Positions 8,467-17,065 of a DNA stretch of 64,000 nucleotides are shown one piece after another (positions within the stretch are counted from its first letter, which is position 1; each line of letters starts with the position of its first letter). The notes beneath the pieces are model-generated. The model worked only from the letters and a program-made list of their open reading frames with translations, searched no databases and was not told where the DNA came from. Position numbers and translations under genes: made by a program. This stretch comes from Mesorhizobium_B sp035998495 (GTDB taxonomy: Bacteria; Pseudomonadota; Alphaproteobacteria; Rhizobiales; Rhizobiaceae). Location: contig DASYHP010000050.1 in assembly GCA_035998495.1 (NCBI GenBank), positions 6,047 to 70,046 of the forward strand, given 5' to 3'.

Positions 8467-9324
8467 ATGGAACACACCTCTCTCCTCGAACGGGTTTTTC
8501 GCGGGGTCGCGCTCACGGCCGTCGTGGTCTTCTTCATGTTCCCGATCGTCTGGATCGCGCTGATGTCCTTCCAGACCAACGAGACGATCCTGCGCATCCC
8601 GCCCTCGGTCGTCTTCGAGCCGACGCTCTCCAACTACCGGGCGCTGATCACCGGCCGGCTCGACACGGCCGCAGGCCAACTCGACATCGCCTTCATGAGG
8701 AATCTCGGGAACTCGGTGCTGCTTTCGGTCGGCTCGGTGGCGCTGGCGCTCGTGCTCGGCGTGCCCGCGGCCTACGCCTTCGCCCGGCACAAGTTCCGGG
8801 GATCGGAGGACATCGCGTTTACGCTTCTCTCCTTCCGCTTCGCCCCGCCGCTCCTCGTGCTCCTGCCGCTGACGCTCTATTTCCGCGAGCTCGGGCTCAG
8901 CGACACCTATTTCGGCCTGATCTGGGTCTACCAGCTCATCTGCCTGCCTTTGATCCTGTGGATCGTGCGCGGCTATTTCGAGGACATCTCGCCCGACATC
9001 GAATACGCCTACCGCATCGGCGGCCATTCCTGGTTCGGCACGTTCTGGAAGATCGCCCTGCCGCTCGCGCGGCCCGGCATCGCGGCGGCGGGCCTGCTCG
9101 CCTTCATCTTCGCCTGGAACAATTTCGTGTTCGCGCTGGTGCTGGCGTCCGCCGACAAGCAGCCGGTGACGGTGGGCGCGCTCGCCTTCGTGACGGCCAG
9201 CGGCATCCAGTACGGCCAGATCGCCGCCGCCATCGTGCTGTCCATCGCGCCCACGCTCGCGCTCGCGCTTTACGCCCAGCGCTACCTGGTCGAAGGCCTG
9301 TCGCTCGGCGCGGTGAAGGGCTGA
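8467..9324 (+). CDS. Sugar/polyol ABC transporter permease (second)
   Basis: Inner-membrane subunit of the MalG/UgpE class (285 aa), partner of the preceding permease. An N-terminal helix (FMFPIVWIALMSFQTNETIL) is typical of the class. The EAA-like loop reads IEYAYRIGGHSWFGTFWKIA, where EYAYRIGG replaces the usual EAARIDG. The start at 8467 lies 2 bp after the stop of the previous gene. A longer open frame upstream is only a frame overlap and has no homologous sequence. Confidence 0.9.
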   Translation: MEHTSLLERVFRGVALTAVVVFFMFPIVWIALMSFQTNETILRIPPSVVFEPTLSNYRALITGRLDTAAGQLDIAFMRNLGNSVLLSVGSVALALVLGVPAAYAFARHKFRGSEDIAFTLLSFRFAPPLLVLLPLTLYFRELGLSDTYFGLIWVYQLICLPLILWIVRGYFEDISPDIEYAYRIGGHSWFGTFWKIALPLARPGIAAAGLLAFIFAWNNFVFALVLASADKQPVTVGALAFVTASGIQYGQIAAAIVLSIAPTLALALYAQRYLVEGLSLGAVKG

Positions 9325-9329
9325 AAACG

Positions 9330-10454
9330 ATGGCGAGCCTGGAACTCCAGAACATCACCAAGCGGTTCAAGGGCCAGACGGTCCTGGACGACCTGTCCTT
9401 CCATGTGGCCGACGGCGAGCGGCTGGTGCTGTTCGGCCCGTCCGGCGCGGGCAAGACCGTGCTCCTGCGGCTGGTCGCCGGCGTGATCGACCCCGATAAG
9501 GGGAAGATCCTGATCGGCGGCGAGGATGTGACCGATGTCGAGGCCGAGCATCGCGGCGTCGGCATGGCGTTCCAGAACTTCGCGCTCTTCCCGCATATGA
9601 GCGCCTTCGACAACATCGCCACGCCGCTCGCGGCGGCGCGCGCGTCCCCATCCGCCGTGCGGGCCGGGGTGGAAAAGGTGGCGAAGCTCCTCAAGATCGG
9701 CCATGTGCTCGACCACGCGCCCCGCGCGCTCTCCAACGGGCAGAAGCAGCGGACCTCGCTCGCCCGCGCGCTGGCCGGCGAGCCGCCCCTGCTTCTGCTC
9801 GACGATCCCCTGCGCAACGTGGACGCCAAGCTGCGCTTCGAGATGCGCCTGGAACTGCCGAGGCTCCTGGCCACGCGCGGCGCGACGGTGGTCTATGTCA
9901 CCCAGGACTACAAGGAGGCCATGGCGCTGGGCGACCGCATCGCGGTGATGTTCAGGGGCCGGGTCGCCCAGATCGGCACGCCCGAGGACATCTATCGCCG
10001 GCCCGCGACGCGCGAGATCGCGCGGTTGTTCGGCGACCCGACCATCAACCTTTTCGAGGCTGCGCCCGCGCGCGACGCCCGCGGCGTCCATGTGAGCCTG
10101 TCGAACGTGCAACTGCCTTTGCCGCAGGACTTCGCGGCGCATGCGGGGCGCGCCTGCACGCTGGGCATCCGGCCCGAAGCCCTGCATTTCGCGGACGCGT
10201 CCACGCCCGGCGCCATCCCTGTCACGGTGGAGGCGGAAACGCCGCTCAACGAGAAGACGGTGAGCCTCCTCCTCGCGGCGGACGGAAGGGAGCTTCTCTT
10301 GTCGCGGCCCGCCGGCGCGCCCGGTCCGAGCCAGGGGCCGGCTTATGTGGCGGCCGCGCCCGAAAGCCTGCTCCTGTTCGACGCGGGCACGGGCGCGCGG
10401 CTCGGCGCGGGCGGGGACGGGCAGGCGGCCTACCGGAGCGGGGAGGCGGCATGA
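9330..10454 (+). CDS. ABC transporter ATP-binding protein (first of two)
   Basis: Cytoplasmic ATPase (374 aa) energising the importer. Walker A is GPSGAGKT (residues 33-40), the signature region is LSNGQKQRTSLARAL and Walker B is LLLLDDPLRNVDAKL. A C-terminal MalK-like regulatory/TOBE domain follows (about 240-374). Two features are unusual: the signature has SNGQ in place of SGGQ, and Walker B reads DDP where DEP is usual, so the catalytic Glu is Asp. This may make it the weaker half of a heterodimer with the next gene. Two adjacent ATPase genes is the pattern of the rhizobial glycerol (GlpST) and polyol transporters. The stop overlaps the next start (ATGA). Confidence 0.9.
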   Translation: MASLELQNITKRFKGQTVLDDLSFHVADGERLVLFGPSGAGKTVLLRLVAGVIDPDKGKILIGGEDVTDVEAEHRGVGMAFQNFALFPHMSAFDNIATPLAAARASPSAVRAGVEKVAKLLKIGHVLDHAPRALSNGQKQRTSLARALAGEPPLLLLDDPLRNVDAKLRFEMRLELPRLLATRGATVVYVTQDYKEAMALGDRIAVMFRGRVAQIGTPEDIYRRPATREIARLFGDPTINLFEAAPARDARGVHVSLSNVQLPLPQDFAAHAGRACTLGIRPEALHFADASTPGAIPVTVEAETPLNEKTVSLLLAADGRELLLSRPAGAPGPSQGPAYVAAAPESLLLFDAGTGARLGAGGDGQAAYRSGEAA

Positions 10455-11572
10455 GCGCGACGCTCGCCCTTCGTTCGGTGGACAAGTTCTACGGCCCCGT
10501 CGGCGCGGGCGTCCATGCCGTCAAGGACGTCAGCATGGAGGTCCGCAAGGGCGAGATCGTCGCGCTCTTGGGCTCGTCGGGCTGCGGAAAAACCTCGACG
10601 CTGCGCATGATCGCGGGCTTCGAAGCGGTGTCGCGCGGCGCGATCGCGCTGGGGGGCCGCGACATCCACCTCCTGCCGCCGGTCAGGCGCAACGTGGCGA
10701 TGGCCTTCGAGGGCTATTCGCTCTACCCGCCGCTCACCCTGCGCGAGAACATCGGCTTCGCGCTGAAATCGGCCCGCCTGCCGCGCGGGGTGGTGGAGCG
10801 TCGGGTCAGCGAGGTCGCCGCGCTCCTCGAGATCACGGACATCCTCGACCGCTACCCTTCTTCCGTCTCGGGCGGCCAGCAGCAGCGCGCGAGCCTGGGC
10901 CGGGCGCTGGTGCGCGACGCCGACCTGCATCTGCTCGATGAGCCGATGGGACAGCTCGAGCCGCAACTGCGCGCGCTCCTGCGCGGCCGCATCAAGCATT
11001 TCATCAAGGAGCGCGGGCTGACCGCGATCCTCGTCACCCACGACCAGACGGAGGCCAACGCGCTGGCCGACCGCATCGCGGTGATGGAAGGCGGGGTGCT
11101 CCAGCAGTTCGACACGCCCGAGAACATCAAGGAGCGGCCCGCCAACCTGTTCACCGGCACCTTCGTGGGCGAGCCGCCCATGAACGTGTTCGAGGCGCGC
11201 GTGGGGCGCGAGGACGGGCGGCTGGTCCTCCATCTCCCCGACGGGCTCGCGCTCCAATACGAGGACGCGAGTTTCGCGGCCCCCGTGCGGGACGCGATCC
11301 TGGGCCGCGACCGGGTGGTGATCGGCATCCGGCCCTATGCCGTGCGCCGCGCGGCGGAAGGCCTGCCGGCCATCGTGTCCGCCAGCCAGTGGCTGGGCGA
11401 CCAGACCCATATCGCGGCCGATTTCGCGGGCGGCTCGCTGGTGCTGGTCGAGCATGACCAGGCGCGCCTCAAGCCCGGCGCGCCGGTCCGGATCCGGGTC
11501 GACCCGGCCAGCCTGCATGTGTTCGACGCAAGCGACGGCAACGCCGTGTCGCACGGCACGGAGCTCGCGTGA
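10451..11572 (+). CDS. ABC transporter ATP-binding protein (second of two)
   Basis: Cytoplasmic ATPase (373 aa) expected to pair with the preceding one. Walker A is GSSGCGKT, the signature is VSGGQQQRASLGRAL and Walker B is LHLLDEPMGQLEPQL, with the H-loop in LVTHDQTEANAL. All catalytic residues are present, unlike the preceding subunit. The usual Q-loop region reads AFEGYSLYPPLT, so Gln is replaced by Glu there. A C-terminal TOBE-like domain follows. It overlaps the previous gene by ATGA and its own stop overlaps the kinase start, so the genes are translationally coupled. Confidence 0.9.
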   Translation: MSATLALRSVDKFYGPVGAGVHAVKDVSMEVRKGEIVALLGSSGCGKTSTLRMIAGFEAVSRGAIALGGRDIHLLPPVRRNVAMAFEGYSLYPPLTLRENIGFALKSARLPRGVVERRVSEVAALLEITDILDRYPSSVSGGQQQRASLGRALVRDADLHLLDEPMGQLEPQLRALLRGRIKHFIKERGLTAILVTHDQTEANALADRIAVMEGGVLQQFDTPENIKERPANLFTGTFVGEPPMNVFEARVGREDGRLVLHLPDGLALQYEDASFAAPVRDAILGRDRVVIGIRPYAVRRAAEGLPAIVSASQWLGDQTHIAADFAGGSLVLVEHDQARLKPGAPVRIRVDPASLHVFDASDGNAVSHGTELA

Positions 11573-13125
11573 TGCGCGACGTGCTGGTCGGCATCGACGC
11601 CGGGACGTCCGTCATCAAGTCGGTCGCCTTCACCGCGGACGGGACGCAGGTGGCGGTCGCGGCAAAGCCCAACCGCTACGAGACGCTGCCCGACGGCGGC
11701 GCGGAGCAGGACCTTGCGCGCACTTGGGGCGACACGGCCGAGACCCTGCGTCTTCTGGGCGAGAAAGTGCCGGGCCTCGCCGCCCGCGTGGCGGCGGTGG
11801 CCGTCACCGGACAGGGCGACGGAACCTGGCTGATCGACCGCGACGGCGCGCCCGTCGGGCCGGGCTGGCTGTGGCTCGACGCGCGGGCGGCCCGGATCGT
11901 CGATGATTTCCGCGCCCGGCCGGAGGACGAAAAACGCTTCGCCCGCACCGCCACGGGGCTCGCCGCCTGCCAGCAGGGACCGCAACTGCTGCTGATGAAG
12001 GAGACCATGCCTGAGCGCTTGGCGCGGGCGGCGACCGCCTTCCACTGCAAGGACTGGCTTTATTTCCGCCTGACGGGCGAGCGCGCCACCGACCCGTCCG
12101 AAGGAAGTTTCACCTTCGGCGATTTCCGCGCCCGCGACTATTCCGACGAGGTGATCGAGCTTCTGGGCCTCGCCGACCTTCGCCGGCTCCTGCCTCCAGT
12201 CGTGGACGGCACGGCGCGGACGGCACCGCTATCCGCCGAGGCCGCCCGCGCGACCGGCCTCACGGAGGGCACGCCGGTGGCGCTGGGCTATGTGGACGTG
12301 GTCTGCACGGCCCTGGGCGCGGGGTTGTTCGACCGCGAAAGCCCGGTAGGCTGCACGGTGATCGGCTCGACGGGCATGCATATGCGGCTCGTGCCGGACG
12401 CCGACGCGGTGCGGCTCAACGCGGAGCGCACGGGCTACACCATGCCCATGCCCGCGCCGGGCGTCTATGCCCAGATGCAGTCCAACATGGCGGCGACGCT
12501 CAACATCGACTGGATCCTGAGCCTGGGCGCGGACCTGCTTTCCTCCCAGGGCCTTCCCCGCGCGGCCAGGGACCTGATCCCGCTGATCGACGGCTGGATC
12601 GCCGAAAGCCGGCCCGGCGCGCTGCTGTTCCAGCCCTATGTCTCGGAGGCGGGCGAGCGCGGCCCCTTCATCGACGCGCAGGCCCGCGCGGGCTTCGTGG
12701 GCCTCTCCTTCCGCCATCGCTATCCCGACCTCGTGCGCGCGGTGATCGAGGGTTTGGCCTTCGCGGCGCGCGACTGCTACGCCGCCATGGGGCCGCTGCC
12801 CGACGAGGTGCGGCTGACGGGGGGCGCGGCGCGCAGCGCGGCGCTGCGCAAGATCCTGGGCGCCGTGCTCGGCGCGCGCCTGCGCTCTTCGCGCCGCGAG
12901 GAGGCGGGCGCGGCGGGCGCGGCCATGATCGCGGCGGTCGGCATCGGCCTTTATCCCGACATGGAGGCCTGCGCCGCCCAATGGGTGACGCCGCTGCTCG
13001 ACCCTGCCGAAGCGCTCGATGCAAACCTCGCCTGCGCCTACGACCGTGTGTTCCCCGCCTATGCCCAGGCGCGGCAAGCGCTGCGCCGGGCCTGGGCCAC
13101 CTTGCATTCGGCCCGCCGCCATTGA
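11572..13125 (+). CDS. FGGY-family carbohydrate kinase (EryA-like)
   Basis: ATP-dependent polyol or sugar kinase (517 aa), the first catabolic step after import. Seen: the N-terminal phosphate-binding loop GIDAGTSVIKS (residues 7-17), AVTGQGDGTWLID, WLWLDARA and the C-terminal ATPase motif VRLTGGAARS. Overall character and length match the erythritol kinase EryA, and a SorC regulator plus GlpD-like dehydrogenase in the same operon supports that. Xylitol, ribitol or glycerol remain possible substrates. The ATG at 11572 overlaps the upstream stop; a GTG three bases earlier is an alternative. No EryC-like epimerase/isomerase is present in the window. Confidence 0.87.
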   Translation: MRDVLVGIDAGTSVIKSVAFTADGTQVAVAAKPNRYETLPDGGAEQDLARTWGDTAETLRLLGEKVPGLAARVAAVAVTGQGDGTWLIDRDGAPVGPGWLWLDARAARIVDDFRARPEDEKRFARTATGLAACQQGPQLLLMKETMPERLARAATAFHCKDWLYFRLTGERATDPSEGSFTFGDFRARDYSDEVIELLGLADLRRLLPPVVDGTARTAPLSAEAARATGLTEGTPVALGYVDVVCTALGAGLFDRESPVGCTVIGSTGMHMRLVPDADAVRLNAERTGYTMPMPAPGVYAQMQSNMAATLNIDWILSLGADLLSSQGLPRAARDLIPLIDGWIAESRPGALLFQPYVSEAGERGPFIDAQARAGFVGLSFRHRYPDLVRAVIEGLAFAARDCYAAMGPLPDEVRLTGGAARSAALRKILGAVLGARLRSSRREEAGAAGAAMIAAVGIGLYPDMEACAAQWVTPLLDPAEALDANLACAYDRVFPAYAQARQALRRAWATLHSARRH

Positions 13126-13137
13126 GATGAGGACGGT

Positions 13138-14175
13138 TTGAAAGAGATCGCGATCATCGGCGACCGCTTCATGCTCCCGGACATCTTCCGGGAGAAGATC
13201 GAGGCGGCCTGCCCCGGCCCGCTCCACATCCGCACGCTGGAAACGGCCTGGCCGGACGAGCCCATGGAGCACGGCTATGCCAGGGCGGGCCTGGACGGGC
13301 TCAAGGAATATTTCGGCGACCCCGACGAGGTGGTGGGCTTCATCGGCGACGCCGAGGTGTTCGTCACCCAGCTCGCGCCGCTGTCGGCCGGCATGTTCGC
13401 GCGTCTGCCCAAGCTCAGGCTCGTGGCCGTGTCGCGCGGCGGTCCCGTCAACATCGACATGGCGGCGGCGCGCCGCCACGGCGTCACGGTGGTCAACACG
13501 CCGGGCCGCAACGCGAGCGCCGTGGCCGAGTTCACGCTGGGCGCCATCCTCGCCGAGACGCGGCTGATCCGCCTAGGGCATGAGAGCATGCGCGCCGGCG
13601 AGTGGCGCGGCGACCTTTACCGCGCCGACCGCACGGGGCGCGAATTGAGCGAGATGACGGTCGGCGTCGTCGGCTACGGCAATATCGGCACAAAGGTCGT
13701 GCGCCTTCTGCGCGCCTTCGGCTGCAAGGTGCTGGTGGCCGACCCCTATGTGCAGTTGAGCGCCGACGACCATCACGCCGGCGTGGAGCTGGTCGGGCTC
13801 GACGACCTGCTCGCCCGCTCGGACGTGGTCACGCTCCACCCCCGCGTGACGCCCGAGACGCGGGGGATGATTAATCGCGACACATTGGGCCGCATGAAGC
13901 CCGGCGCGATCCTCGTCAACACCGCGCGCGGGCCGCTGGTCGATTACGAGGCGCTGACCGAGGCGCTCCAAACCGGGCTGATTGCCAGCGCCATGCTCGA
14001 CACCTTCGCGGTGGAGCCCGTGCCGCCGGACTGGCCGCTGCTGAAACTGCCCAATGTCACGCTCACGCCCCACATCGCCGGCGCGTCGGTGCGAACCGTG
14101 ACCTTCGCCGCCGAGCAGGCGGCGGAGGAGGTGCGGCGCTTCCTCCTCGGCCTGCCGCCGCTCAACCCCTGCTGA
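13138..14175 (+). CDS. D-isomer-specific 2-hydroxyacid dehydrogenase
   Basis: NAD(P)-dependent dehydrogenase (345 aa) that interconverts a 2-hydroxyacid and a 2-oxoacid. The Rossmann motif is GYGNIG (residues 179-184). The catalytic triad is Arg264 (NTARGPLVD), Glu293 (LDTFAVEP) and His312 (TPHIAG). The TTG start follows GAGGACGG. A hydroxyacid dehydrogenase between a polyol kinase and a GlpD-like enzyme suggests it acts on an oxidised polyol derivative, such as a tetronate. The 4-phosphoerythronate dehydrogenase PdxB belongs to the same superfamily, which is notable because a pyridoxal kinase gene ends this operon. The true substrate is not visible. Confidence 0.9.
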   Translation: MKEIAIIGDRFMLPDIFREKIEAACPGPLHIRTLETAWPDEPMEHGYARAGLDGLKEYFGDPDEVVGFIGDAEVFVTQLAPLSAGMFARLPKLRLVAVSRGGPVNIDMAAARRHGVTVVNTPGRNASAVAEFTLGAILAETRLIRLGHESMRAGEWRGDLYRADRTGRELSEMTVGVVGYGNIGTKVVRLLRAFGCKVLVADPYVQLSADDHHAGVELVGLDDLLARSDVVTLHPRVTPETRGMINRDTLGRMKPGAILVNTARGPLVDYEALTEALQTGLIASAMLDTFAVEPVPPDWPLLKLPNVTLTPHIAGASVRTVTFAAEQAAEEVRRFLLGLPPLNPC

Positions 14176-14183
14176 GGACCGCC

Positions 14184-15701
14184 ATGGACGCCGAGACGCC
14201 CGTGCTCGACCTGTTCGTCATCGGCGGCGGCGTGAACGGCGCGGGCATCGCGCGAGACGCGGCCGGCCGGGGGCTTTCCGTCGCGCTCTGCGAGAAGGAC
14301 GATCTCGGGCAGGGCACCAGCTCGCGCTCGGGCAAGCTCGTCCATGGCGGGTTGCGCTATCTCGAATATGGGGAGTTCCGGCTGGTGCGCGAGGCGCTGA
14401 TCGAGCGCGAGGTGCTGCTCCAGTCCGCGCCGCACATCATCTGGCCCATGCGCTTCGTTTTGCCCCACAGCCCGGACGACCGGCCGGCCTGGCTGGTGCG
14501 GCTGGGGCTCTTTCTTTACGACCACCTGGGCGGGCGCAAGCGCCTGCCGCCGACGCGCGTGCTCGACCTTGCCCGCTCGCCCGAAGGCGCGCCCATCAAG
14601 GAGCGCTACGCCAAGGGCTTCGAATATTCCGACTGCTGGGTGGACGATTCCCGGCTCGTGGTGCTGAACGCGCTCGACGCCCATGAGCGCGGGGTCACGG
14701 TGCTCCCGCGCAATCCTTGCGTTTCGGCGCGCCGCGAGGACGGGCTTTGGACGGTGAAGACGCGCGACGTGGCGAGCGGCCAGATGCGCAGTTTCCGCGC
14801 CCGCGCGCTGGTCAACGCCGCCGGGCCGTGGGTCAACGACATCGTCGGGCGCGTGGCGGGGCTGAACGCCACGCGAAAGGTGCGGCTGGTGAAGGGCAGC
14901 CACCTCGTGACGCCGAAGTTCTGGGAGGGGCCGCACGCCTATCTCGTGCAGAACACGGACAAGCGCGTGATCTTCATCAACCCCTATGAGGGGAACAAGG
15001 CGCTGATCGGAACGACGGACATCCCCTTCGACGGGCGTCCCGAGGAGGTCGTGGCCGACGAAGGCGAGATCGCCTATCTGCTCGGGGCCGTGAACCGCTA
15101 TTTCAAGCGCCCGCCCGGCCGGGACGACGTGCTGTCGAGCTTTTCGGGCGTGCGGCCGCTTTATGACGACAACGCCGACAACCCGAGCGCCGTCACCCGC
15201 GACTACATGTTCGAACTCGACGCGCCCGAAAACCAGCCGCCGATGCTGTCGGTGTTCGGCGGCAAGATCACGACGTTCCGCAAGCTGGCGGAGCACGCGC
15301 TGGAGAAGCTGAAACCCTTCTTTCCCGCCATGGGCGGGGCGTGGACGGCGCGCGCGCCCCTGCCCGGCGGCGACATGCCGGACGCCGACTTCGACCGTTT
15401 TCTGGCGGGACTCCAGGGCGCGCATCCCTGGCTGCCGGCAAAACTCGCCCGTCATTATGCGCGGCTCTACGGCACGCGGGCGGAAACGCTTCTGGAAGGC
15501 GCGGCGGGCGTCGGCGACCTCGGCCAGGAATTCGGACCGCTCTTCCATGAGCGCGAGGCGCTTTACCTTTTCGCGCATGAGTGGGCCTCGACGCCCGAAG
15601 ACGTCCTGGAGCGCCGCACCAAGCACGGGCTCCATATGAGCGCCGACGAGCGCGCCGCCTTCGCCGCGTGGAGCGGGGGCCGGCTGGCGGCGGCGAGCTG
15701 A
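14184..15701 (+). CDS. glpD: FAD-dependent glycerol-3-phosphate dehydrogenase family (GlpD/EryB-like)
   Basis: Membrane-associated flavoprotein (505 aa) that oxidises a polyol phosphate and passes electrons to quinone. An N-terminal FAD-binding motif (FVIGGGVNGAGIARDAAGRG) and GTSSRSGKLVHGGLRYLEYG are hallmark GlpD segments. ALIGTTDIPFDG and the C-terminal FGGKITTFRKLAEHALEK complete the family pattern, with a C-terminal helical domain. In this operon it may oxidise erythritol phosphate (EryB role) rather than glycerol-3-phosphate, since EryB is a GlpD homologue of the same size. It starts 8 bp after the hydroxyacid dehydrogenase with GAGGACCGCC in front. Confidence 0.9.
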   Translation: MDAETPVLDLFVIGGGVNGAGIARDAAGRGLSVALCEKDDLGQGTSSRSGKLVHGGLRYLEYGEFRLVREALIEREVLLQSAPHIIWPMRFVLPHSPDDRPAWLVRLGLFLYDHLGGRKRLPPTRVLDLARSPEGAPIKERYAKGFEYSDCWVDDSRLVVLNALDAHERGVTVLPRNPCVSARREDGLWTVKTRDVASGQMRSFRARALVNAAGPWVNDIVGRVAGLNATRKVRLVKGSHLVTPKFWEGPHAYLVQNTDKRVIFINPYEGNKALIGTTDIPFDGRPEEVVADEGEIAYLLGAVNRYFKRPPGRDDVLSSFSGVRPLYDDNADNPSAVTRDYMFELDAPENQPPMLSVFGGKITTFRKLAEHALEKLKPFFPAMGGAWTARAPLPGGDMPDADFDRFLAGLQGAHPWLPAKLARHYARLYGTRAETLLEGAAGVGDLGQEFGPLFHEREALYLFAHEWASTPEDVLERRTKHGLHMSADERAAFAAWSGGRLAAAS

Positions 15702-15745
15702 GGCGATCTGGACGCCGGCTTCGAGTTGAGGCAAACGGCGGGGCC

Positions 15746-16594
15746 ATGAACGTGCTCTCGATCCAGTCGCATGTCGCCTTTGGCCATGTGGGCAACGCGT
15801 CGGCCACCTTTCCCATGCAGCGGCTGGGGGTCGAGGTGTGGCCCATCCACACCGTGCAGTTCTCCAACCACACGGGCTACGGCTCCTGGAAGGGCCGGGT
15901 CTTCGACGGGATGGCGATCGAGGAACTGGTGGACGGCATCGCGGAGCGCGGCGCGCTGCCGCGCTGCGACGCCGTGCTGTCGGGCTATATGGGCTCGGCG
16001 GATGTGGGCGCGGCGATCCTTTCGACGGTCGCGCGGGTGCGCCAAGCCAATCCGGACGCGCTCTACGCCTGCGACCCCGTGATCGGGGACGTGGGACGCG
16101 GCGTGTTCGTGCGGCCGGGCATCCCGGAGCTGATGCGGGAGAAGGCCGTGCCCGCGGCCGACATCGTCACGCCCAACCATTTCGAGCTCGACTATCTTTC
16201 GGGCCGCGAGACGAAAACGCTGGACGAGGCGAAAGCGGCGGTCGCAAGCGTCCATGCGATGGGGCCGAAAGTGGTGCTCGTCACTTCGCTTCAGACCGAC
16301 GACACGCCGGATGACAGCGTCGATCTCCTGGCCGGCGCGGGCGGGCGCTTCTGGCGCGTTCGGACCCCGAAGCTCGGCGTCAGCGTGAACGGGGCGGGCG
16401 ACGCCATCGCCGCGCTGTTTCTGGTGCACTACCTGCGCTCGCGCTCGGCGGACGTCGCGCTTCAAGAGGCGGCGAGCTCGGTCTGGGGCCTGCTCAAGCG
16501 CACGGAGGAAGCGGGCTCGCGCGAGATCCTCACCGTCAGCGCGCAGGACGAGTTCGTGAATCCCAGCCGCAGGTTCGAGGCGGGAGCCGTCTGA
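15746..16594 (+). CDS. pdxY: Pyridoxal kinase
   Basis: Phosphorylates pyridoxal to pyridoxal 5'-phosphate (282 aa, PfkB/ribokinase fold). Seen: N-terminal MNVLSIQSHVAFGHVGNA, YACDPVIGDVGRG, the TPNHFELDYLSG region and the C-terminal anion-hole motif VNGAGDAIAALFL, with GAGDA as catalytic base region. In PdxY the motif normally reads GTGD; here Thr is Ala. The gene is the last of the polyol operon, 44 bp after the GlpD-like gene, and converges on the YqaA-type gene. Its presence here may link polyol carbon to vitamin B6, because erythrose-4-phosphate is the precursor in the DXP-dependent route. Confidence 0.9.
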   Translation: MNVLSIQSHVAFGHVGNASATFPMQRLGVEVWPIHTVQFSNHTGYGSWKGRVFDGMAIEELVDGIAERGALPRCDAVLSGYMGSADVGAAILSTVARVRQANPDALYACDPVIGDVGRGVFVRPGIPELMREKAVPAADIVTPNHFELDYLSGRETKTLDEAKAAVASVHAMGPKVVLVTSLQTDDTPDDSVDLLAGAGGRFWRVRTPKLGVSVNGAGDAIAALFLVHYLRSRSADVALQEAASSVWGLLKRTEEAGSREILTVSAQDEFVNPSRRFEAGAV

Positions 16595-16601
16595 GCGGGC
16601 C

Positions 16602-17042
16602 TCAGCCGCTCCACTGGAGGGCGGCCCAGGCCACGAAGGCGTAGCGGAGAAACTTGCCCAGGCCGACCAGAAGCAGGAAAAGGGGCAGGCTCACGCGCAG
16701 CGCGCCGGCGATCACGGTCAGCGCGTCGCCCACCACCGGCAGCCATGCGAACAGCACCGAAGGCCAGCCCCAGCGCTTGAAGAGCGTCTCGGCGCGGGCG
16801 ATTTGGGCCTGCGAGGCGGGAAACCAGCGGCGGCCGCTGAAGCGCATGAGAAAACGGCCGCACAGCCAGTTCACGCCCGAGCCGAGCGTGTTGCCGACCG
16901 TGGCGACGGCCAGAAGCAGCGGAAGCTGTGCCGGATCGGACACGAGCAGGGCCACGAAGACGAACTCGGACCCGCCCGGCAGCAGCGTGGCCGACAGGAA
17001 CGCCGCCCAGAACAGCCCGAGAAGGGCGGCGAGATCGGCCAT
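16602..17042 (-). CDS. YqaA family (DedA/SNARE-associated-like) small membrane protein
   Basis: Integral membrane protein (146 aa) with four or five hydrophobic segments, beginning MADLAALLGLFWAAFLSA. The LLPGGSEFVFVALL and GNTLGSGVNWLCGRF segments are the YqaA signatures (glycine-rich re-entrant region of the DedA-like fold). Function is unknown; DedA relatives take part in lipid scrambling or proton-coupled transport. The ATG at 17042 gives the family's usual length; a TTG at 17069 overlapping the DUF4396 stop (TTGA) would add nine residues. It follows the copper-regulated DUF4396 gene on the same strand and may be its second cistron. Confidence 0.85.
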   Translation of the reverse strand: MADLAALLGLFWAAFLSATLLPGGSEFVFVALLVSDPAQLPLLLAVATVGNTLGSGVNWLCGRFLMRFSGRRWFPASQAQIARAETLFKRWGWPSVLFAWLPVVGDALTVIAGALRVSLPLFLLLVGLGKFLRYAFVAWAALQWSG

Positions 17043-17065
17043 TGCCCCGCCCGTGGCTGCCGCGA

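Noticed and set aside
11572..15701. Naming the operon as definite erythritol catabolism (eryAB)
   Set aside because: No EryC or the companion isomerases are present and the FGGY and GlpD families have many substrates; erythritol is kept as a hypothesis.
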